Positions 50,728 through 64,000 of a DNA stretch of 64,000 nucleotides are shown here, one piece after another. Within the stretch, counting starts at the first letter, position 1, and the number at the start of each line of letters is the position of its first letter. The position numbers and the translations under genes are program-made. The notes below the pieces were generated by a model that was not told where the DNA came from, did no database searches, and saw only the letters and a list, made by a program, of their open reading frames with translations. This DNA is from Rhopalosiphum padi (lineage: Eukaryota > Arthropoda > Insecta > Hemiptera > Aphididae): the NCBI RefSeq assembly GCF_020882245.1, contig NC_083598.1, forward strand, positions 59,123,858-59,187,857. The letters are read 5' to 3'.

Positions 50728-53700
50728 CTAGTTAATGATGAGCTGTGGAATGTTTGTTTTTCGATTTATAATAAGACAGAGGGTATCACCTAAATTAGCG
50801 TTATCTCTGTTGTTTTCATTTTTCGTTTCTTTTTTGAAATACCATTTTTTGTACGTGTTACTTAAATTGCTAGTGACGATTATTGTTAAAAGCGCAATGA
50901 AAGCAAACATATTGGACTGGTTTCAAAACATACTTGACATATTATTATTGTTGTCTGGTGGGTATAAATTAAAGGATATAAAAATCGATTACGTACTTTC
51001 TTTCCAAACATTACACATTTGTTGAAAAAAATTACAGCTAAGTTCCCGAGGGCCACACAAAAATACCACATAGTTTTCATTGATTTTGAAGTCTGAAAAA
51101 GAAGTTTGGTAAATACAATTTTATTCGCTTAGTTAATGCAAAAGAGCAATGAAGACGCAAAAAAAACAATTAGGTTTGTGGACGCGTGTTTTTTCATACG
51201 GATTATCATCCGCGCGAGCGTAATAAAAACATTGTGCAAAATCCACGTTCCATCCGAGTTAACTCTAAGCAATCGTAACGTAAAGGTATAACAAGCACAG
51301 GTTACCGTCTACGCGACAGTTTTAACGTCCGCATTTGTAAATTTATTATAGTAAAGTACAAATGTCGGAAAGTCGTTACAATAGTAAGTTGTCGACGGCG
51401 CGCGGCGGAGCTACGTGCCTACGTCTTGTTTTAACGTATTTTAATCCTTTAGCTTCACGACACTGTGTAGTCTGGTTTTTGTTTTAATTGGTGTGGGTGG
51501 TATGAAATAATGTATGGCAGCATTTGGCGTGGAAATAGTCATCGGAAATAGTCAAAACGTAACGTCAACATAGCTAGGTGCACCGGGTTCTACAGTTCCT
51601 ACGCTATACTATTCCATACACTTAGGCGTGTTATTCGGAATGATTATTTCGCCAGTCATGAAAAAAATTGTATTGTACAAAGGACACAATTTCAACAAAT
51701 ATTCTATACGATTTGGACTGGTGGTCATTGCGATGTCAATCTCAATAGGTAAATATAGAGCCGATTTATTTGTCTTTATTTAAGACTGATGATTTATGTA
51801 ATTAATAATAGTTAATTATGCGTATAATAGTTAAGTTATATACATACTTATATATTAAATTGAAATTGATTTTATACTTTTTTAAAACGTATTATTATTT
51901 ACTTTTGAAAATAAAAACGATAATCCAGTCATTGTAAACAATGTTTCGCCAAATATCATACAAATGAATTGAGGTAATAATAACCATCACTCTTTACTTA
52001 TAACACGGGTTTGTAAAACCGCATTCGATTTGAATTTCTAAAAATATTGTATTGTGATTAAAATATTTATAGTTAATTATAGTGACATTAGACCAAAAGA
52101 TTATATAGGTTATAGGTATACATACAGAATTAATTAATTTATTATCATATTCATTCCTGTTTGTATTTGTTTCAAATTTTAAGATGTTCATTGAAATTGG
52201 TTTCTATTTTTTAGGCATATTATAATGTATCGTCAGTGTATACCTTAAAATTGTATTTATAAAATGTTTTAATCATTTTTAATATTATTTGTAGCTATAA
52301 ATCAAGATATACATTTTTTTAATCTAGCTATAATAATTAATAATGTTAACATCTACGACCTACACAGTTTTATAGAAATGGTACTTGCCCCTTGTCAGAT
52401 ACTTATAAGTTAGCAACATTGAAAGTAAATGAGTAATAATATACGAGTATTATCAAAATTATATGATAGCTGCAGTTGTCATACTATTTTTCCACGCTTC
52501 ATTAAATATTTAAGAATTTGATAATTAATTTTATTTAATTGATATAAGCTCTTATCAGTTTTTATTTCCTTTTTTATTTATTAAAATTATAGTATTTCAT
52601 CATACTTACAGACCAGAAGGAATTTTCAAAATTGTTTTTTTTTTTGAAATTGAGAAATGGATATTCTGCCATCTTCATTTGATGGGACAATTATACTAAT
52701 ACAAAACAGATTACCCCAATGAAAAATATTAGTTTTTTTTTTAATAACCATGTCGAACTTTACTGTATCATGTATAGGTGCCTTTTTTTTGATTTCATGT
52801 ACACATTTCCCGGCACAAGCACTGCTGAAGGCGAGTACATAAAGCGTTATCTTCTTTAAATAAACTATTTTCCATTAGTGATAATACAATTAACTTCTAA
52901 AAATATTACACACAAATGAACATAATAATATAATATAGTTAAATCGCCTTTCAAGATTTATGTATTTTCTGTTATAAAAGTGGATTCTTTTAAAGGTCGC
53001 TAAACATTTTTAACATTTTTTAAAAGTTGTTAATATTTTAATTTATATATTATAATTTTTTGAATAACAACTTTTTTTTAAACTACTCATTCTTAAACAG
53101 AGTAATTTCTCTGAGAATTGTTATTTTTATATATTTAGTTAATTGGTTATACATATTTTAGATGGGCGTATTAGAATAATACCAGAGTACCAGAGAAGAT
53201 ACCTCACAAAACATTGTTATACTACTTCGATTCATTGGAAAATTGCATTGGAAACCTACTGCCATTCAATAAAGTAAGAATTTAAAACTTAAAAGAAAAG
53301 AATGATTAAGAAATAACTTTTTACATTCAAAATGTAAACATAATGAGCGTTTACTATTAAAAAAATTGACTTTTATAATCAAAATAAATACAAGCAGGCA
53401 AATAACATTAGTCATTATATGACTATAACATAGTTATCAATGTTTTACGCTAGCCTATATTATATTTTAATCATATGCAACGTTGATTATACTTTAATTT
53501 CATATTTCATATTATATTTTTTCAACCCTACTTTCACTATTGCTTTGACATTTATAAATATTTGGCCTTTTCTTTTCGGTATTCGATTTTTTATAGATTT
53601 GTCTTTAATAATATATTTTATACTAACCACACGGTTCATATATGTAATAGTAAACAGCACGAGCAAGGGATTTACCACTTGTAGCATGTACACTTTAAAT

Positions 53701-54158
53701 GGTATGACAATTAAATGGTCGCTTGTTCGTAATGATTCAAAAATCCAAGTTGTGTGCTAAATCAATAGATAGGAAGCTTATAAAATTTATATGAATACGA
53801 ATTGCATGTATTTTTAATATTATTAACTTGTTGGTGGAATAAGCTCCAAAATACCGATAAAGGTATACAAAAACAAAGTATGTGTAACGTTTTCTTCGTG
53901 TCATCTATGATTCCGTTTGAAAATGAATCTTTTGCTAATTCTAACCAATGTTTATTTTTAGTCTCACTGCAGTGTGATGTTAATCGTTTCCACAAAGAAA
54001 CCTGTGAGCAATGATACACAATATACTACAATGTAGTGATTATTATGAGTATAGGAAATTAATATTTTTACTTACTAAAATACATTTTATCATTTTAGAT
54101 AGAATACTAGTAAAAGAATTTTTGAATAAGTAGTAAGGGCTTCCACAAACAAATACGC
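50728..54158 (-). CDS. Diverged SLC15/POT-family peptide transporter, partial
   Basis: Five exons with intact splice sites: 54158-54076 (VFVCGSPYYLFKNSF…KCIL), 54001-53828 (NKHWLELAKD … IPLSVFWSLFHQQ), 53756-53493 (LQVVNPLLVLFTI), 51092-50997 (SKSMKTMWYFCVALGNLAVI) and 50916-50728 (final membrane segment, tail, TAG). Introns of 71-80 nt separate the first three and the last two. POT transporters carry HWLD, IPLPMFWALFDQQGSRW, QMQxxNPLL and APxSMKS…AFGN in this order, and all can be aligned. These proteins import di- and tripeptides with protons. Here the FWALFDQQ motif has Asp changed to His, GSRW is lost and short deletions are evident. The TM10 region (…GEV…) and all N-terminal exons were not found. 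This is either a fast-evolving paralog or a young pseudogene. Confidence 0.65.
51640..51748 (+). CDS. Candidate first coding exon with membrane/signal segment
   Basis: In a GC-richer patch (51.16-51.78 kb) an ATG frame reads MIISPVMKKIVLYKGHNFNK, then YSIRFGLVVIAMSISI, ending in phase 1 at a GTAAAT donor. A CACTTAG acceptor lies 15 nt upstream of the ATG. It lies opposite to, and inside, the SLC15-like gene. It could start a type II membrane protein or another secreted phase-1 gene. An in-phase open segment at 53162-53276 (DGRIRIIPEYQ…HCYTTSIHW…TYCHSIK, stop) may be a later exon. Confidence 0.35.
53162..53276 (+). CDS. Possible terminal exon in phase with 51640 exon
   Basis: After a TTATACATATTTTAG acceptor the phase-1 frame runs 37 codons, is rich in Tyr, Arg, His and Cys, and ends in TAA; a GTAAG donor overlaps the stop. 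The opposite strand of the same place has a frame (SSITMFCEVSS) faintly like the missing TM10 of the peptide transporter, so the two readings compete. Confidence 0.2.
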
Positions 54159-55888
54159 CTAAAAAAAAAAAAAATATTGTTATGTTTTAGTCATTAAAGT
54201 GACATATATAACGACGAGATGATATTATTGTGTTTGAGGCTCGTCGTTGGATTTTTATTCTATATTCAAAAGTTAACCATCGTAGATTGTGCATATACCG
54301 ACTAATGTGCCTAGTCACTGCCTACTACCTACTACCCGATATGATATTATATAATATTATATTTTATTCGACGAAAGTGTATCGATATTAGATGCGTTGG
54401 TACATAGATTAATATAGAATAACTTAAATTTTAATACTAATATTACAATGCCGTTAATGGCCACGATTGGCTTTAGTGACGGTGACTTTATTGACCATTG
54501 CGTTTTATTCGTAGCTATCATAATATTATACAAATTATGCTTTAAAATAACCTCAAATGATTTTTTTTAAACCATTATACCTTTTGTTATAAAAACAGAT
54601 ACCATGCGTCCTTACACAACAAAAATGTAACACAAATAACGTTCATTTTGTACCTTTAAGTCATTCAATAAAAATAACTATTGATAGGTATATAAGAGCA
54701 TAATACAATGATATGTGTTACATGTCTATGCAGACAGCCGTTCATAATTGTTACTGCAGCACTCCGATAGTCGCCTCTCCGCATCAAAAAAAAAAATTAA
54801 ATAAATAATAACAATAAAACTCTCATAAATACACACTAAACTTATCGACGTCAGATTATTTCATTATTTCCACATATATACATGCGTGGATCGCCAAGAA
54901 TTTGTAACAATAATTCAATAACTAAGACAGTTTTTGTTTATCTTTATACAAAAATAATAAATTTTACAATGCGTTATAAAATTTTATTTTTATTAAAAAA
55001 AGTGTTTCAAATTTCAATCTTATTTTATATAGTTATATATTATATATTTATATTCAAATATGTATATTTAATAAAATGCATATTAAAATATCTACCAGAC
55101 TGATTGCAGCAGGTCACCTCTATGCCTTCGAACGCAATTTATTATGGTCATTACATGTTTACAAGTAATATTAATTGACGGAATAAATATTGTATACAAC
55201 CTATATAGGTTAGGCAGGTTATAACTATCACCGAGTCGTTTTATTGATATTATAAACGTATTTTATTACACGTAATTTATGTACTTATTTGTCTAACGTA
55301 GTATATTACATAATAACTTCATAAGGCATACAATAAAATAATAATAATATGTAGCCACTAATGCAGGTGTACTGGAATATCTACATTATTGTTCTCGATA
55401 GTAAGTTTATTGAAACTTTTTGTCTGTTATTACAATAAAAACTAGCTGTGTAGCTGTTAAAATAATAACTACGAGTTTTATTTGAATCATAAATTTTAAT
55501 ATTGTAGTATTCAATATTTAATAAGAATACTAATATCAAAGTTTAATAACATATTCTGTTTCATTTTAAATATAAATTAACATAATATTTATATATACAT
55601 GCATGTTAATGTATTTATCTATTTGTTCACAAACAATTATCGTTGATTAAAATGAAGTACTATATTAAAGTTATACCTACAATTTTTTTAGATTTTAATA
55701 AAAAGACATGGAAACTAATGTTTCAACAATATGGCAGATAATACATATTATATCGTGTTTGTGTTTTCTTATAAGAATTGGATTTAAATGTAAAATATTA
55801 AAACAAAATAGTAGGTATATATTGTATATATTCTATAAAGAGTTATTTTTTCGATAATTTAAAATTCATTTGATAAATTACATCATAC

Positions 55889-56042
55889 CTTAAAATGTAT
55901 ATCAGTCGTCGTGTTTTAAAATAATAATAAAATGCTACTAGATATAACGCCGAACTGAGACAAGTGTTCATCAACTGTACATTGTTTTTACTCTCTATAG
56001 TATACATATAATAAATATCCTCTCCGTACCAACTATTTGTAC
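55889..56042 (-). CDS. Isolated exon-like segment with a hydrophobic helix
   Basis: A CAATTAG acceptor and an AAG|GTATGA donor enclose 154 nt that read NSWYGEDIYYMYTIESKNN and SALYLVAFYYYFKTRRL, phase 1 in and phase 2 out. It resembles the last membrane helix and basic tail of a multi-pass protein. The phase does not fit directly onto the 54158 transporter exon. Function unknown. Confidence 0.25.
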
Positions 56043-58365
56043 CTAATTGTAAATAAATATTAATACAATTGTAAATTGTTGAGTCACTAAATATACAACA
56101 AATCGTGGTAGTAAATATTAAATAATGGTCACTAAAATGACGTATGGCACATAAACAATAGGACATATTGACCAATTAATTATAATTGTACAAAAGTACA
56201 ATAATACAGAGTAATAACTAATAACTAATAAGTAATAAGTAATACCAATCTTTTGTATTGTTTTATCATAATAAAAACCGGAAACATATTTAATAATTTA
56301 TTTGTTCAATACATTATGTATCAATGGACAAGGAAAAGGTTAAAAATAATATTTCATTAAATATTTTATACAAAAATTTTCTTAAGTAACTTTTAACCCT
56401 CTAAATAGTCTAAATAATAGATAAAAATCTCTGTTAAAATAATAAATATACATGAATTTTTTTATGTAATCAATTTATAATTTTTTAAAGTGAGTTATCA
56501 ACATTTTAAGTTGTAATATTTTACATATAGCTATAACTCACTTTAAAATGAAAATGTCTATAAAATCATATGACATTTTCTAAATAATATTTTTACTTTT
56601 AAATTTTATGATAGCTAGGTTAAGTTACTCTAATATTAAATAAATATTAAATTAGATAAATATAAAGTTAGCATCACAAAATGTGTTCTGCTGAACGGAA
56701 ATTTACTATGAAGTACGCTAGTAAGACAGGGACAACACAAGTGAGTATAACGTCTTCTTGGCTTTTAAGTTTATAACTTATGTTTAAGGGGTGTAATTCA
56801 TTTGGGTGAATAACCCAAAATTTAGCTGAGTAGTGTAAATGTTACGGGCAATGTTTATATTGCCCGGGAATTATTGTACTGTCCGATTATGACGGGCAAT
56901 GTATGCAAAATTATACATTGGCCGGACTGTATAGTATTGCCCAGTTAAGCTTGTGCAATATAAACCAAAAGTTTTTATTTTATAATTATAAACCTTTCTA
57001 ATCTTATCAATCTAGTTAATTACTTTATTAGTTGAATATTATTACCTAGGTAATAACCTAACTATTTATTTTTACGATTACCATCACATTAAACAATACA
57101 TAAATATCATCAACTTAATTATTTATTTTTGTAATTATTATTAGAGTGGTATTTTTTTCCCTGACGCCTTACATTTACATTTTTTGTTTGAACATTGTTG
57201 AGTACAATTACTTCTATTATAACTCTGTCCTCCTAAATTTGAATATTTCCTCGCTGCATGTAATAGTTAGATCAGGGACCTCCTCTACAGTAGCCAATTT
57301 TAAACGACGATAATATTGACGAGATAATGTTGAGAGTTTTGTTTATTGGTACCTGGTGGTTCATTCTAGTATTTGAAATACTAACAATGGTTTCATAATA
57401 TTATACTATTAGTTCTATACTCTCATACCTATTACTATACCTCATACCTGTCCACACCAAACCTACTTCATCTTAACTGCTTAACATGTTAAAAAAAAAA
57501 ATCACTAAAATAGTAAGTTTATAGCTCAAGTTACAATGTCCACTTTACTACGGACAAATTGTACTTGGACTGGTCAAAATAGTATTTTAATGTATTGCGA
57601 TTGCTCAAAAACACCAGGAAAAGTACGGTATACATAGACCTGGAAATGTAAACAATACCCGAAATTATACTTTTCCCGTAACATATAAATCATTTGGATG
57701 AGAAATTAACCGATTATTTAGGCGAATTTATAAGGATAGGGACCCGTTTCTCTCAAAAATGACTACCCATTTCGCATAGGTACCCGTTTTGCTCAAATTG
57801 TAATAATTATTATACATGATTTCCATATTTTCGTCTAGACTAGTTTAGATCAATTTAAAATTAAGATGACAATAGTTCAGTCAAATATTGTTGTATAATA
57901 TTTTTATAATATTTTAAGTTGTTTAAAGTTTTAAAATTGTTATTATTTATTACATTTTACTGAAATGGCTGTGTTTTTAAAAAGTTAAAGAGACAAAGAT
58001 ATGTTAAATGTTAATATTTAATAATTAGAAATACAATTTTGGTTTAAATAACGTAAATACATGTGAGATTCGTTGGCGTCGTGTAACACGTTCGTGTTCT
58101 GCTACGTTATAGGCTTTTGATTCTAAAGACGTGGTGTTCGCCAAAAGGGCTCTTAATATACAGTTAGCCCCAATGACTCGCACTATAAGGTGTGGTAATA
58201 CGCAGATAATATAAAAAGAGAGGTTTTTGGTCGAATTATTGTGTTAATTATATTAAATAATAACAATATTAATAATAATTATAATAATGGTGGACGTCTC
58301 CACAAATTACAATAAATAAATAATAAAAGATTTATACATAACCATCCAAAAGGAGTATACTAACA

Positions 58366-58389
58366 ATAATAATAATAATAATAATAATA
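58366..58389. repeat. (AAT)n microsatellite
   Basis: Short uninterrupted AAT triplet run just before the GC-rich segment at 58.4 kb. Confidence 0.7.
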
Positions 58390-58553
58390 GTGATACCGAC
58401 CGTGATAGCGTCGACGAAGAGATACGCTTGTTATCACGATATTGATTGGTGAACGGATACGACGACGGCGATCTGTTAGCACAGCCGTAGGTCAATGACC
58501 ATAAGTGCGACACGGCAACACGTCGAAGTAATTGGGCAGCGCAAACCACGCGG

Positions 58554-58920
58554 TATATATATAATAGCGGGCGGACGGCACACGCACTGACCGCAGACAG
58601 GTGGCACAGCGAAAAGAGGTCGCAATTCAAAAAGGCGCCCTTCTGCAGAGTATCACAAGACACGACACCGGACTTGTGCAATGCGGCGCACGCAAACCGA
58701 GATGGTCGCTCACAAAACAGAAAAAACTAAAGGCCGCAAAATGCCGGACGTACGGCGGAGCAACAACTGGTGACCACACCAAAGCACGGTGGGCGGCTTG
58801 CTGGGCTTTAGATAGCCAGACGGACATCGTCGGCTATCGCCGATTATCATCGTTAACGATAATAATAGCACCGATAAATATTCGGCCGTGTGTGAGTCGC
58901 GAACACGTGGTAAATTAAGA
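58554..58920 (+). promoter_or_regulatory. TATA-bearing GC-rich first-exon candidate
   Basis: A TATATATATAATA stretch (58554-58566) is followed by 350 nt of unusually GC-rich sequence (GCGGGCGGACGGCACACG…) and a possible donor ACGTG|GTAAAT at about 58909. There is a long open frame, but it lacks an ATG start and has no recognisable domain, so I read it as a noncoding or 5' UTR exon. Confidence 0.4.
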
Positions 58921-61900
58921 AATTATTTTAAATTCTGATCAACATCGTCACAATTATATACTTAAATATATAATTCTATTCTGTTTTGCCTATTAGTAAC
59001 ATAATTGAAGCATACGTGGCTTTAAATACAACTGGAACTGTAACTCCAAAAAAGTAACTGTTTGTTTTAATAAATTATCAAGGAAAAAATGTTATTATTT
59101 TTTCTTGTAAGACTATAATTTAATATTTTTAAATACAGTGGACACAATTACTATGGATGGTACTTTTTAATATTGTGCTCGATTTTTTCTGAAAATGTTT
59201 GCTATTCAAGGTTTTCGAAATGGTTATAATATACCGCTAATTTGTTGTCTACTTCCCGATAGAAACATATTTATATGCATTTAATATAATTATTCATAAA
59301 TGTGAAGAAATAAACTTAATTTTTTTACCAAAAATATAACTATTTACTTTGAACTAGCCAATGGTCATACATTCAGCTGTTAATGAAATATGGCATCTAT
59401 CAAAGATGGTTAGATGTTGTTTTCACATTTCACAGGCATGGTTTCGATGTATGCATAATATGTCATTCAACTTTATAAATGCTATACCATTCTTTTGCAA
59501 ATGATAATATCTGCTATTTCTTCTTTATAATTTCCTATGTTTAGTTTTCATCTTTTGTATCCAATTGCAGTTCTTTTGTGGTAAGAGGTTAAGCTTAAAT
59601 TTTGTTTATTAAATAAAATAATTTTTGTATTTTATGAAACTACGAGTTTTGGGCGAATTAGAACTTTTTCCATTTTTACCGGAGACTAGTGTTCTCGTCG
59701 GCAAAACAAGTATTCTGCTAATGTGATGTCGGTGAATCGGGCCAGAATCGGTGTATTATTAGGTACCTGATACATAACATTATTTGTCTTACGACGCCAG
59801 TACGCCACTATGTGGGTATATGAGTTATGGGTATTTTGCGGTTTAGCTGCGGTAACAAAGTTTTCAAGATTCAACTATTCAACTATTTTTGAACGTCGAA
59901 AATATGTCATGTGACTATAATACGAGAACCTAATATAAATTATCGTGGTTTTAGTAATGGGAGTAAAAGTGAAAATATAATTATTAAAATTCCATATTAA
60001 ATTATTAGATTTAAGTTTCAAAGTAATGGTATATCATGGTAAAGTATATTTTTAAAATAAAAATAAATTGTATTTAAATAACTATGATTTATGAAATCTA
60101 AAAGTTATAATTACGCTTCTTTCATCATTATTAGTCAAGTTTAGATAACTTATATATTAGTATTTGCTATCACTGCTTCATTTATTTTCTATATCTTGCA
60201 GTATCTGTAAACTGCTTAATGTGATCATTATTAAGATAATAGAATGATATTATATTATACCCACATTTCAATAAATGTTTAGTATTATATATTTAATATT
60301 TATATTATAATATATACAATTAATATAAAAAGCATATAATATACTTGGTATTTTTTTTATTAAATAAATAGAAGAAGTATAATGTATTTTAATTATTTTG
60401 AAAATCCAGTCATACGATTTACATTGTAGATATATTTTAAAGTTTTAAACATGTTTTATTTTGTAAAAAAAAAATGTAACTTCTATTTAATAGGTACATT
60501 TCCATAAGACATAATATTAAGTGCTCGAGAACATAATAAAACGAAAAAAAAATAATGGTATAACTGGTAGTAATAATAAAGAAAATATTCATATTACCTA
60601 TATATCTTCTATTTTGACTAGTTCTATATTTAAAATATACTACTAAAGTATGGATATTGTTTCATGTTTGGAATATAGTTGTAAAGGTATACTAGTTTAA
60701 TAATAATATTTAAGTTCATTATATTTTGATAAAATTAGTCAAAATAAAATAAAAAAAATTAGCTACTACCAATAAATATACAAATTAAACTAATATTATT
60801 GTCAAGTGTTTAAATAAAGGTAACATCATTACACTTATAAAATCTAGATTAGTTTACACAGCAAAAATTATTTTAGTAATTTTTTTTCTTTTTTTTTTAA
60901 GAGTGAGAAACAAACAGGTGTACACAATCTTTTTATATGATATATAATTATATAAATATTTATATATTTATATACATATATTTATATATTTATATACATA
61001 TATTACATTAAATCTCCGTCACTCGATTTGCCGTGTCTGTAACATATTCATTTGACACAATTTACTTAAAATGTATAAAAAAGAATATTTTTACAACACC
61101 CCATGTCTCTCTATCTTCTGTTTCTTATAAATACCTATAAACGTTTAATGTAATTAATTGTATGAATGATACATTTTTTTTTAAACAAAAAAATCTTTCA
61201 AGCAATAAATACATATATATATATATATATCAATTATATTAAAGGTTAACCTAAATTATTATAATTTATCAATCGTCTAAGATAGTTATTGTCGAGGTTT
61301 ACATAAAATTCAAATTTGACATGTGGTCCTTAATACTAAAGAACAACAATTAAAATAATATTAATAATAAAAAGTTAAATAATGTGATAATTATTGTCAC
61401 CAAAAACACAGATTTGTTTCTTATTCTTATACAAAATATTACATGCATTACTTGAGTATATAATATATATATATTATTATACATAATTATAGGTACACGG
61501 GAAATCGATTTATTTTATTAAATACGGTTTATGTGTGGGTTTAACGAACAATTCTGCTGTTAACTAACATGTTTTCCTGCGTAAAACATTATTGTTTTGT
61601 AATTTTTGCTCGATAATTGACTAACACTATTTTTTTCGCTACTATATGTAGGTAATGCTGATTTTCAATACTTAAGTATTTTATAAAAATAAATACCTAC
61701 TTAATTATTATAAAATACACACATTTACGTAAATAATATGTTTCCCGGTACCGTTAGAATAATGTTCACTGCTTATAGATAACTTTCCTTAAATATAATA
61801 TATACGAGTATATATATCGTAGTAATACTTAAAAATTAAAATACAATTTAATATTATGCTTACAACTTAAAACACATAATATATCATTTAACTGATTAAA

Positions 61901-64000
61901 CTTTAAACACACTCTCGTCAGAAACAAAATATATAATCCTATGAAATGTAAACAAAACAATAAAACGAATTATTAATAAAAAATGGATTTAGTATGAAAC
62001 TTGAAATGGATTAATGATATTGATATTATCACTGCATTACTACATCATACATAATTATTACAATTTTATGTATTATTATACATCTCATCAAAAGGAAAAA
62101 AATATTTATTTATCTTTTGTTTTTATTATTTATAGCATCATAGTCTAAGAACTAGGTGGTAGACAGTAGTTTATATAAATATTCTTGTGGGTGAGCTATA
62201 AGATATTATTTTTATTATTTTGGTACCTAGTTTACGATTAATTTTTCTTATCGAGGACAAGTTTTTATAATATCTCAATTTCAAATGCAAGGAAAATAAC
62301 TTTTGTGTATAAACTATATGATACGTAAAAGTGCTCATAAAATAAATTCATTAATTAAAACTATTATTGTTGACTGTATTGAATTTAACTTTTTGTTATA
62401 TAATATTCGATAGAAAAATATAATTTATCAGAAAATAACCATTTCATAGTTTCGTATAACATGTATAATACATGTAATTACTCTTTAAATTATAAATGTC
62501 TTCATTATATTACGCGTTGTATTATTAAACTATAGTAACTAGCAAAAATATTGGTGACGCTCCTATAGTTATTAAACTAATTAGTAATTACTATACGTGT
62601 CTTAGTCGTCGTGAGAAAAATCAGATAAAAAATAAAAACTTATTAAGCTTTTACAACTTGACGAGAGAAATGTGTTGTACATACTATTATTATAATATAT
62701 TTTATTTATATTAATTTATTTATATTTATCGTTGTATGCATATATACAACACCCAATTGAATAGGTATAAATTACATAAAAGTTTCTTAAAAAAATTATA
62801 CAAAAACAATTAATATAGTAACCACTTAGAACATATTTTATTGTCAATATTTACCTATTATTTATAGTTAAAGATTCCTTAAAATTTAATCGACTAAAAT
62901 CTAAAAAATATTATTGTCATTTTGTATCAACATTCGGTTTATTGGTTTTTAGTTTAAACGTTTCGATTGCAATATAATAAAATATTAAATATTTATATTA
63001 CAGTATGGAATGCGCGAAGATATTGGATGATTTGAATAATATTATTACTAATAAAAAATATTAAATAATAATTTCAACAACGGCTTGGGCGTATTCACGT
63101 ATTTCACTCAAGAATCGGCTCCCCTTGTAAATAGTATAATTTTATACGATATCATAATTTATTTTGAGCAATATTGTTTAAAGATTTGATTGGACCGACA
63201 AATACACCGGTAATTGTGAATCGTAATCATCAAAACATAATTTTCAATTATTATTTATTATTATAAATTACCTATATATTATTATAAATACTAAATCGTG
63301 TGCGCGTTTGTAGTAAGTTGTAGTTGAAATAATTAATGACTTTTAATAATTAATGATCGTTATGGATCGATGACAATCAGATTTACTAAGACGTAAAGTA
63401 GTAAAAAATTATTATAATTATTCGTAATCAAATCGATCTATGTAATTTAAATATTTTTAAACTTGGGAGCGATCAGTATATTTATATTTATATTTTGTGT
63501 GTATATTATGTATTTTCGTATATGAATCCATTATTAGTTGTATGTTTTACGTTACGATGTTCAGATATAACTAAATGTCATTATTAATATTTTTCAACTT
63601 TAGAGGTGTGCGAATCCATTTTAAATTGTATGTTGTGCGTTTTATGATTTCGGAATTGGTTTCGATGACGTTTAAAAATCTCCGCGATTCTTTCCAAGTT
63701 AACGAAACAACGTTTCTCCTACAAAATCCCTCCGTCTACTGGTTTTATAATGTGCAAATTATTTATTACAACCAGCTCAAAAATGTTATATTTTGAAAAA
63801 ATAGTTGAAGAGTTAGCAGTCGCTTATTCACTTTATAAGCGCACCCGTCTCGTGGCGTATTTGTAGAAAATTATATAAACGGTGGAGGTTGAATAATATT
63901 TCTTTATTTTTATTTTTATTGCTTATTGAAATTATTATGAAACTATTTAACTACGAAATTAATAACTCGATTTTACACGAACATCGACAAAAATCGCACA
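58921..64000. other. AT-rich region, no supported genes
   Basis: No exon chain or TIR element was found. A tandem TA-rich repeat (unit about 24 bp, TTTATATATTTATATACATA) occupies 60950-61005. A 73-codon frame at 63575-63796 has no recognisable features. Confidence 0.3.

Larger units (their letters stand above)
54159..58400. other. AT-rich region upstream of the transporter exons
   Basis: The missing N-terminal exons of the transporter should lie here or beyond if the gene is intact; I found none. The stretch 56.7-57.8 kb has a different texture (GGGCAATGTTTATATTGCCC palindrome at about 56848, several CCCG motifs) and may be an old unclassified repeat. Confidence 0.3.

Noticed and set aside
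50735..51025. 96-codon plus-strand ORF
   Set aside because: It is antisense to the two C-terminal transporter exons.
53440..53760. 106-codon hydrophobic plus-strand ORF
   Set aside because: It is antisense to the transporter exon carrying LQVVNPLL; the minus-strand frame has family motifs and splice sites.

Overview
The window is eukaryotic, very AT-rich (I estimate well over 70% A+T by eye), with long introns, abundant short terminal-inverted-repeat elements and standard GT-AG splice sites. Base composition, repeat flavour and above all the gene architectures point to an aphid (Hemiptera, Aphididae). There are no bacterial operons, CRISPR arrays or convincing tRNA/rRNA genes.

Region 1 (about 1.0-17.1 kb, minus strand) holds the most striking object: a gene I reconstructed exon by exon from splice sites. 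It has 24 coding exons spread over about 15.9 kb but encodes only about 225 residues. Exon 1 carries a secretion signal behind a TATA box. All 22 internal exons are multiples of 3 nt, all are phase 1-1, and twelve are only 9-15 nt long (nine are exactly 12 nt). This is the architecture of the aphid 'bicycle' family of putative salivary/gall effectors, although canonical cysteine pairs are scarce here. No ORF caller would find this gene. Its introns host several MITEs.

Region 2 (20.0-24.3 kb, minus strand) is a conserved cytoskeletal gene resembling shootin-1: 11 coding exons, 692 residues, an N-terminal low-complexity part, long coiled coil, polyproline run and basic C-terminal motifs. A candidate promoter lies near 25.7-26.3 kb.

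Region 3 (about 26-50 kb) is mostly non-coding AT-rich DNA. It contains two ATG exons with N-terminal hydrophobic segments and phase-1 donors (27,524 and 29,395), an orphan exon-like ORF (32,895-33,076), a frameshifted endonuclease relic of a mobile element (36.1-36.3 kb), a tandem duplication (36.3-36.5 kb) and a GC-rich candidate promoter/5' exon zone (46.9-47.5 kb).

Region 4 (50.7-54.2 kb, minus strand) contains five exons of a highly diverged SLC15/POT-family peptide transporter. They are open and correctly spliced, but carry changed family motifs, and the N-terminal exons and one middle block are missing. A plus-strand exon with a membrane segment (51,640-51,748) lies inside it. The rest to 64 kb is AT-rich, with one further GC-rich TATA-bearing segment at 58.55-58.9 kb.
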